From Cladorhizidae sp. MBARI D1340-BT2 (Eukaryota > Porifera > Demospongiae > Poecilosclerida > Cladorhizidae), in assembly GCA_028752905.1 (NCBI GenBank), contig JAQNBH010000003.1, forward strand, positions 31,982,222 to 32,046,221: DNA of 64,000 nucleotides, given 5' to 3'. Positions 58,146 to 64,000 of this stretch are shown piece after piece. The notes below the pieces were generated by a model. That model saw only the letters and a list, made by a program, of their open reading frames with translations. It was not told where the DNA came from and did not search any database. A program made the translations under genes and the position numbers. Position 1 is the first letter of the stretch, and every line of letters starts with the position of its first letter.

Positions 58146-58187
58146 TTGTAATGCTATTATTTCAACTGAGAGTTCATCGAGAATATT

Positions 58188-58265
58188 TATAATCACCTTC
58201 TCAATAATCAACTTAAGATTGTATTCGCTAACGTTTCGACTACAGTATAATATAGATGCTCTCGA
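58188..58265 (-). repeat. Retroelement terminal motif, copy 4
   Basis: CTTCTCAATAATCAACTTAA, then GTTTCGACTACAG. Opposite orientation to copy 3, so the two ends face each other 50 bp apart. Confidence 0.45.
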
Positions 58266-58574
58266 GTCTAAGCAATTGGCGTCACGTCTGTGCATGCTCT
58301 GAACGCATATATACCAAGCCATCTCTTTATTCGCGCGATCTGCTAGCTGAGTAGTAAACCGTTTTTCTGAAGGGGAAAAAAATTCTCTCTCCTTCTCTAC
58401 AGGTCCAGATATGCCTCCACAAACTGTGTTTAAAATCTGGAAGCATTTCTTGCACTATTCTAAAGTTATGGAGAGTTTCATGCAATGCATTTTGCTAGTA
58501 TTTAAGGAAGAAGTAGACCAAGAATCCAAGCTGAAGGGGGGACAATGGCATTTTTTAATTTTTACTTATTGTTA

Positions 58575-60100
58575 CAACTTAAAGAGTAAGACTCAGGAGT
58601 CGAAAAATCAGTGCACGTCGATTAATTTTTGCGGTATATATTTTAAAACACACTTTTCTCTTATCTTAAACACGCGCAACAATGTACCAGTGGTTGCGGG
58701 AAGTTTGCTCAACAATGTACAGCTTCAACAATGATCAGGTCGATTGCTCCTGCTGTATTTGGTACATAAGAAGTCCAGCCTGAAAGATGGGTTTGCATGG
58801 GGGTGTCCTGCATGTAAAACCATAAAGTCGATTCGTCATGGTTTGTATGTCTATGTCAGTATATATTTATTATTATTGAAGGGAGCTTCTTCGCGAAGTC
58901 AATGCTTAGTTTGCAAACTTGGCTACTTTTGATATACCCAGTTACTGCTGCTGCAAGTGAAGCAGGGTGCAGTTGACCAACTGCGATTAATGTGTACCAG
59001 TGGTTGCGGGAAGTTTGCTCAACAACCCTTTGTAGCTGTCCAATAATCTTAGGTGGGCCTGGAGTCATCGTCCAAATTGATGAGTCCCAATTCAGTCACA
59101 AGCCTAAGGTGTGTTGTCAATTGTCACATTCTAATCGTCACATCAATACTACATTCTTGTGGCCATAGCATCGTTATCAGAATAGCATACTTATTATAAT
59201 TATTGTGGATACAACATCATAGGGGCCGGCCACCATCCTCTGACATAAGGGTGTTTGGATTGGTGGACACCAGTAATACTCCTGCACTGGGTATGCTGGA
59301 AACAATCACAATTCCACTCCATTCTATGTAGTTGTTCAACACTAATTTTCAGGTTACATGGAAATAATTCCCCAGAGAGACGCTGCAACATTACTCCCTA
59401 CCATAGGGTCTCATGTTGCAAATGGAATGATAATCCATTCGGATCAGTGGGCTGCGTACAGACAGGTTGCTTCTCTGCCTGAAGGGTTGCTCATCGGACT
59501 GTTTACCATTCAATAGTAAATCCAGTCACAGGTGTGCACACACAAAATGTTGAATCCTACTGGAATAGAGTGAGTTATACCACAAGATATACACAGTATG
59601 TAGATAAATTGATTTTATGCAGGCAAAGATAAAGTTTAAAAGGATGAAGGGGGTTCGTCGTGATAAACTTCCTTCATTCGATGACTTTATGTGGAGGGAG
59701 AGGAATGCCGGCACAACTGATGCTTTTGGCAGCATCCTACAGTACCCAGTCAGTATAATTTTGTCCTCTGATGTTTTGTTTTGTTTAATTGTTTTGTTGT
59801 TGGGTTTTTTCGATGCTTGTTTTAAGTTGTTTTGAGTTGTGTTAATATGAAGTTGTGTTACTTTTTTGGGTCATGCTGCATTTGTTTTGTGAAGTTGTTG
59901 AAGTTGTGTTAAGTGTTAATATGAAGTTGTGTTACTTTTTTTTTGTTAGTATAGCTGCTATGAATATTATTCTGTCCTGAGGTAGTTGTCCGCTCCATTT
60001 TAGCGCGCGGAGTTTTAGCACGCGTTTTTAAATGCAGAGTTAAAAAATATACCGCGAAAATTAATTGACGCGCACGGATTTTTAGACTACGCTTTACATG
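58575..60100 (+). mobile_element. Merlin/ISXO2-type DNA transposon
   Basis: Carries an ISXO2-like transposase relic between inverted, diverged ends. The left end contains GTCGATTAATTTTTGCGGTA. The right end has, in reverse complement, GTCAATTAATTTTCGCGGTA. Exact ends and the expected 8-9 bp target duplication were not resolved. The left end also holds a displaced copy of an internal coding piece (TACCAGTGGTTGCGGGAAGT at 58684 and 58994). Confidence 0.65.
58744..59760 (+). pseudogene. Merlin-type transposase relic with a short intron
   Basis: Segments in order: a zinc-ribbon-like start (DGFAWGCPACKTIKSIRHG), TAINVYQWLREVCSTTLC, ILGGPGVIVQIDESQFSHKP (first catalytic Asp), GYMEIIPQRDAATLLPTIGS, MIIHSDQWAAYRQVASLPEG (second Asp), a frameshift, then NPVTGVHTQNVESYWNR (catalytic Glu). 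A 53-bp GT-AG intron (59570-59622) precedes KIKFKRMKGVRRDKLPSFDD and FMWRERNAGTTDAFG. This order and the DDE positions match ISXO2/IS1016-derived Merlin transposases. Stops and frameshifts make it inactive. Confidence 0.75.
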
Positions 60101-60105
60101 ATCCT

Positions 60106-60309
60106 ACAACTAAGGAGCTCCGTAGATCCTGCAAACTTCATGGTATGGACTTGATATATAGCTCAAAAGATAGGTATCTCTGTGTGCTATCTTTTGATAC
60201 TAAAATATGTTTCATAGGTTTAACTATAGGCAAGTTACTAGACCTAAAGTGGAGGGACCTCAAAAACTTGAAACCCTGCCAACCTCATCCAAAATAACTC
60301 CAGATTGCT
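60106..60309 (+). repeat. Left inverted repeat of the Penelope-like element
   Basis: About 200 bp nearly identical to the reverse complement of 62861-63060; for example TTCATGGTATGGACTTGATA here and its complement near 63010-63030. Confidence 0.8.
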
Positions 60310-60316
60310 AAGTGCT

Positions 60317-60484
60317 GCTAGAGGAAGCCCTAAACTATTCAATGACCTTTTTCATTAGGCGTTTAAATGTAAGTACGTGGTCAAGCGCGCGGGTGGAAAA
60401 TTGATTTCGTTAAAAATCATTTTCCACCCGCGCGCTTGGACCACGTACTTACCTTCATTGAATAGCCTAGGGCTTCCCCTAGGT
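60317..60484. repeat. Long near-perfect hairpin, MITE-like
   Basis: The left arm contains GTAAGTACGTGGTCAAGCGC then GCGGGTGGAAAA. The right arm is the complement with one extra base. The outer arms GGAAGCCCTA and TAGGGCTTCC also pair, as do ATTCAATGA and TCATTGAAT. The left arm has an insertion of about 20 nt. It starts just past the left inverted repeat. Confidence 0.75.
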
Positions 60485-61253
60485 ATATACCAATTTCATT
60501 CAAATCTCTTTTAATTTTTTTTAATTTTTAGTGCAAGTTTTTTATTATTATGATTTAATGTTGCTATTGCTGAGCCTGTTAAGGCCATCACATATATAAT
60601 ACAGCACAGTGTGAAACTATTTAGTAACTTACCTAATAACAATCTATATTTTAAAAAGAAGTCAACAGCACTTAATTAATAAAAATTATCCACAATATTG
60701 TTGTTGTTTTTTTTTTACAAGAATTAAATATATAACAGGTAAAGGCAGGGTGACGAACTTTGGGGTCTGTGGAAGGTCTTTTGGAGTAGGTTGGCGGGTA
60801 GGTAGTTGGTGGGGCTTATCCTAGGGAGTGTTTTCGCCATGTTGTCGGCGTCGGTAGCGGTCGGTGTCGTTATTGGTGGTCTTTGTCCTTTCCCTCAGAT
60901 GGTACGGGTCGTCATCGGTGGGGTTTCCAGGCTTGTTTAGTTTTGTCTCCTCTTGCATGGCAGTCCTGAGGGGGCTTGAGACCTGTATTCTCACGGGCAG
61001 AGGTGAGTGTGTCTGGGGTTCCCTTCTGCTCGCCATAGGTGTTTAGTCGCAGCAAGCAGTTGGTTTGGGGGAGTTGTGTGCATTGTGTGGGTGTTTGTGT
61101 TGCATGGGTCTATTCCTACATCTACTGTCGCTATGCCACTATTAGCCGTGAGTTCTTATTAACCTATCCTATGGTGCAGTATATTAGGAGGTGGATTGGG
61201 GAAGTTGGGATGGCATTGTAGTGGCTAGGGGTGTGTCTGGTTGTGGGCGTGTA
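60485..61253. other. Region downstream of the Penelope-like coding part
   Basis: AT-rich to about 60740, then GC-richer sequence whose open frames on both strands have no recognised domain. Includes a 9-10 T run at about 60708-60717. Confidence 0.4.
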
Positions 61254-62831
61254 TTAGTTGGGGTCATAGTGGGGGTCATAGTGGGGATTAACAATGGGGA
61301 ATCTGTGAGGGGGTGGGGATGATATTTGGGCAGGTTTTGTGACTGTGCCCGACCCAGCTTTTGCTGCTAGTCTATTTCCCATGGTTCTGCAGGCCATGTG
61401 GGTTGGGTTTACTCTGCCCACGAGCCATGTTACCTGGGCTGAATTTATCGTGCATTTAATGTGTCTATGATCTAGGTGTGGTCTGTACTTGGAGACCAGG
61501 GGGACTGTCTCAGAGGCGTGCGTGCTGTGGCTTGCCACCTCCGAGTCTATCCCCCCGAGGTATTCTTCTCTCCGTGCATATGGGACTAATCTAAAGGTAT
61601 TATCGATTAGTGTTGTTGGGTATCCTCTCTTGGTGAATTGTTTGGCGAGGAAGTGTAGTGTCTTGTAGTATGTGTCACTATCGGAGGAGGCTCTGAGGCA
61701 TCTTATAGCCTCCCCCTTTAGGATGCCACCAAAGGTGTGGTTTCGGTGGCAGCTCCTGTAGTGTAGATATTGGAATCTATTTATAGGTTTGAAGTATAAT
61801 TTAGTGTCTAGTATTTTGGTGTGCATGTATTTGTTGTTCTTGTGTATTGTGATGTCTAGGAAGTGCACTGTGTGTGTGTGGATGTCTGGTGTGTGAATTT
61901 GATTGTGTGGTGCCACTCGTTCAACGCCTCCATGGCCTGGTGCAGTGACCTGGGGCCATGTTTCCAGATCATGAAGATGTCGTCTAAGTAGCGCCAACAG
62001 ACTAGCGGCTGTTTGTCTTTGGGCCGGGACCTCCAGAATTTGGTTTCCAGGATTCCCATGAAAATGGTGGCAAAGGTGGGTGCGAACTTTGTCCCCATTG
62101 CCGTGCCCCTCTTCTGACGGTACATGTTGCCCGCAAAAGAGAATATGTTTTGTTCCAGCACGATTTTCATGCACGAGATCAGGCATCTCCCCGGCACCTT
62201 GGCCCAGAGTGGGCCGTGGTACCTGAGGAAATAGTCCGTGACCAGTGCTATCCCTTCCCCTTGGGGGATGTTGGTGTACAGTGCCTTTACGTCCATCACA
62301 ACCAGGATGGCATGTTGTGGGACGTGCCCCCCCCCCCCCTCCCTGAGTTTGTTAAGGATGTGACCGGAGTCTCTTAAGTGGCTGGCCACCAAGGAGACTG
62401 CCGGTCGGAGGACATAGTCCAACCAGCCAGACAGACCCTCGGTGGGGCTGGAACACCCTGAGCAGATTGCTGATTTGCATGGGGGGTTTGTGGGCTTTCT
62501 TTAGGAAGTACATCCTTTGGGTTCTCACTTTACCCTCCCCCATGGTCAGGCCCCTCATGGCATCCCGGGTTATCCAGCCACATTGGTGCATTCTTTTAAT
62601 GTGATGGTTGATTGATTTAGCTAGTGCAGGTGTGTGGTCAGGCGCTAATTTATCGTAAATGTCCGTGTCTGAGAGGTGTTCGAGTCCGTTTTTTATGTAG
62701 TCTGTCATGTTTTCAATTACTATGCACGAACCATTATCTGCCTTGCGTATCACAATGTCCTTGTTCCCCGCAAGGCATTTAATGGCCTGTAGTTCGTCTC
62801 TAGTTAGGTTGGGGTGCATTGGTAGTGTCAT
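61254..62831 (-). pseudogene. Penelope-like reverse transcriptase, frameshifted
   Basis: Three overlapping frames form one protein. 62831-62352: NKDIVIRKADNGSCIVI and RMYFLKKAHKPP. 62422-61856: LRPAVSLVASHLRDSGHIL, MDVKALYTNIPQGEG (first catalytic Asp), RGTAMGTKFAPTFA and CWRYLDDIFMIW (YxDD). 62186-61254: VHFLDITIHKN, LYFKPINRFQYLHYRS, HTFGGILKGEAIRC and KQFTKRGYPTTLID. These are the standard Penelope motifs in order. Frameshifts lie near 62460 and near 61905. The polymerase core between is uninterrupted. The C terminus lacks a CxxC...GIY-YIG block. The basic start is within the right inverted repeat. Confidence 0.8.
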
Positions 62832-62860
62832 GGGTGTGGTAGTTAGTTTGTGTGAGCAAT

Positions 62861-63060
62861 CTGGAGTTATTTTGGCTGAGGTTGCAGGGATTCAGGTTTT
62901 TGAGGTCCCTCCACTTTAGGTCTAGTAACTTGCCTATAGTTATTATACCTAGAAACATATTTTAGTATCAAAAGAGAGCACACAGAGAGACCTATCTTTT
63001 GAGCTATATATCAAGTCCATACCATGAAGTTTGCAGAATCTACAGAGCTCTAAAGTTGTA
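62861..63060 (-). repeat. Right inverted repeat of the Penelope-like element
   Basis: Reverse complement of the left repeat with a few substitutions and small indels. Contains the presumed 5' end of the element. Confidence 0.8.
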
Positions 63061-63328
63061 ACCACAAGTTTAAAAAAAAAAATAATAAAAAAATGCCATT
63101 GTCTCCCCAATCATCCCCGTTGTGGAAACTTCGACCGTCTATATCTTAGCAACCGCTCGCCCTACAGAGATTATGAAATATGCTAAAAATAGCCTCACAG
63201 AGATTATGCAATATGCTAAAAATAGCCTTACTGCGATGTCATGAATGATTCCATGGTAACTGCGCAACCGCCAAGTAAAATTTGAGTCTTTGTGCAGGTC
63301 GTTTAGCTGAGTAATTAGTGTCCAAGAT
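63061..63328. other. Spacer with a 33-bp duplication
   Basis: AGAGATTATG(A/C)AATATGCTAA followed by AAATAGCCT occurs twice (about 63167 and 63200). An A-rich run lies at 63072-63095. May be the terminal region of the Mutator-like element that follows. Confidence 0.4.
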
Positions 63329-64000
63329 GCCGACTCGAGTTTGCCTCTACTCACCGTCTGAAGAGGAGGAAGGTCTTCATGAAGATAGCCCCAGAAGTTG
63401 CTACAGCTTCTAAGATACATGTACTCCCTTCACCTGCCGTAACTACTTCAGGAAAGAAACTAGCGCTCGCTGCTTCACAATCTTCCACCATCGCTCGATC
63501 TTCTTCAGCTACTGCGTGGACTTCTTCCTTCTTCTCTCCTTCCTCTGACCAGCATGACTACCAGGAGGACTACCACCTGGTAAAGATGAGCTCTCTCCAG
63601 AGAGCTGTTGGCATTTTTTCATGCTGTGGCTCTCCTCTGACAGTGACAGAGGACAGACAGTGCAGGACGGGGTTAGTGTCCAGGGTTGCCATCTGTTGCA
63701 TGGTGTGTGGCAAGCAGTCCTTTCTGACTGAGCCCTATCGTGCAGAGGACCATACTGTCAACACAGTCTATCCTAGCCATGAGGACCATTGGTAAGGGAA
63801 GGGCGAGCCTGGATACTTCACTGCCATGATAGGCATGCTTCCCCCTGTGTCCAAGCCTTCCTACTCTTCTCATAATGAGAAGATCGCTGCTGCCACGTCT
63901 CTTGAGCATGAGGCACAGTTCTCTGCAGCTGCAGCACTCCTCCGGAAGGATGCCGCTCCGGATGAAATTGTGGACATTCGTGTGACTTGTGATGGCACTT
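63329..64000 (+). pseudogene. Start of a Mutator-like transposase gene, running off the window
   Basis: A Ser-rich start is followed at 63379-63795 by a Cys block (SSLQRAVGIFSCCGSPLTVT and AICCMVCGKQSFLTEPYR) resembling the zinc-ribbon start of Mutator-like transposase-domain proteins. SILAMRTIGKGRASLDT (about 63770-63820) is followed by a frameshift. The other frame then continues FTAMIGMLPPVSKPSYSSHN, EKIAAATSLEHEAQFSAAAA and DEIVDIRVTCDGT to the window edge. The VTCDGT Asp is the likely first catalytic residue. At least one frameshift (near 63825) suggests it is inactive. The first ATG at 63329 is in a different frame from the main block. Confidence 0.6.

Larger units (their letters stand above)
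60106..63060 (-). mobile_element. Penelope-like retroelement flanked by inverted repeats
   Basis: A - strand reverse transcriptase gene lies between inverted repeats of about 200 bp. Inverted or tandem terminal repeats (pLTRs) are characteristic of Penelope-like elements. The right repeat overlaps the start of the coding region. No GIY-YIG endonuclease signature was seen after the polymerase, so it may be an endonuclease-lacking type or truncated. Confidence 0.7.

Noticed and set aside
60821..61221. Short frames downstream of the Penelope-like gene as an endonuclease domain
   Set aside because: No GIY, YIG or CxxC pattern is present in any frame.

Overview
The window is eukaryotic, and most likely comes from an early-branching marine animal such as a sponge. 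The evidence for this is indirect: genes split by GT-AG introns, a receptor with Ig domains, a TMEM144-like membrane protein exon, AT-rich intergenic DNA, and a set of transposon types common in marine invertebrates. No rRNA, tRNA, CRISPR or bacterial operon was seen. The organism call is inference.

The dominant feature is tandem repetition. About two dozen minisatellite and microsatellite arrays, with units from 3 to about 76 bp, fill roughly 26 kb (about 40%) of the window. Several have periods divisible by 3 (33, 66, 54, 69, 60 and 24 bp). These give long open frames on both strands that are very probably not genes.

1-3.5 kb: arrays and unique spacer. 3.57-16.35 kb (+): one split gene, the most interesting host gene here. 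It has a signal-peptide exon, an Ig-domain exon, a large exon with half an Ig domain plus another ectodomain segment, a short Cys/Pro/Thr stalk exon, and a last exon with a transmembrane helix, an SH3-ligand-like proline-rich tail and tyrosine motifs (NPLY, YDSI, YEDM, YYVL). Its introns hold four large arrays (46, 54, 21/22 and 38 bp) and a small 76-bp one. In two of these arrays the repeated unit carries a copy of the upstream exon end and its splice donor.

16.59-21.29 kb: a complete 4.7-kb DNA transposon with terminal inverted repeats of about 720 bp and a 4-bp ATAC target duplication. Its DDE-type transposase gene (- strand) is broken by one frameshift and one in-frame TGA. 21.3-28.0 kb: four consecutive arrays (56, 62, 56 and 69 bp). 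28.0-30.3 kb: a TMEM144-like exon whose donor reads AT instead of GT, a CT-rich tract and a pogo/Brinker-type HTH fragment. 30.4-35.0 kb: more arrays.

35.68-37.29 kb: an internally deleted hAT-like element with inverted ends and a 6-bp duplication. 37.3-45.5 kb: arrays and a retroelement fragment abutting a (TAA)n tract. 45.6-47.8 kb: a second, decayed hAT-type transposase. 48.2-48.9 kb: a 24-bp array. 49.2-52.6 kb: a decayed DDE-type transposase split by a 1.3-kb nested element with perfect 12-bp inverted ends. 53-54.3 kb: microsatellite and a 72-bp array. 54.8-58.2 kb: fragments of a reverse-transcriptase element with inverted terminal motifs. 58.6-60.1 kb: a Merlin/ISXO2-type transposon. 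60.1-63.06 kb: a Penelope-like retroelement (- strand) between inverted repeats of about 200 bp. 63.3-64 kb: the start of a Mutator-like transposase gene running off the window.

The only host genes supported are the Ig receptor and part of a TMEM144-like gene. Everything else is repeat or mobile DNA.
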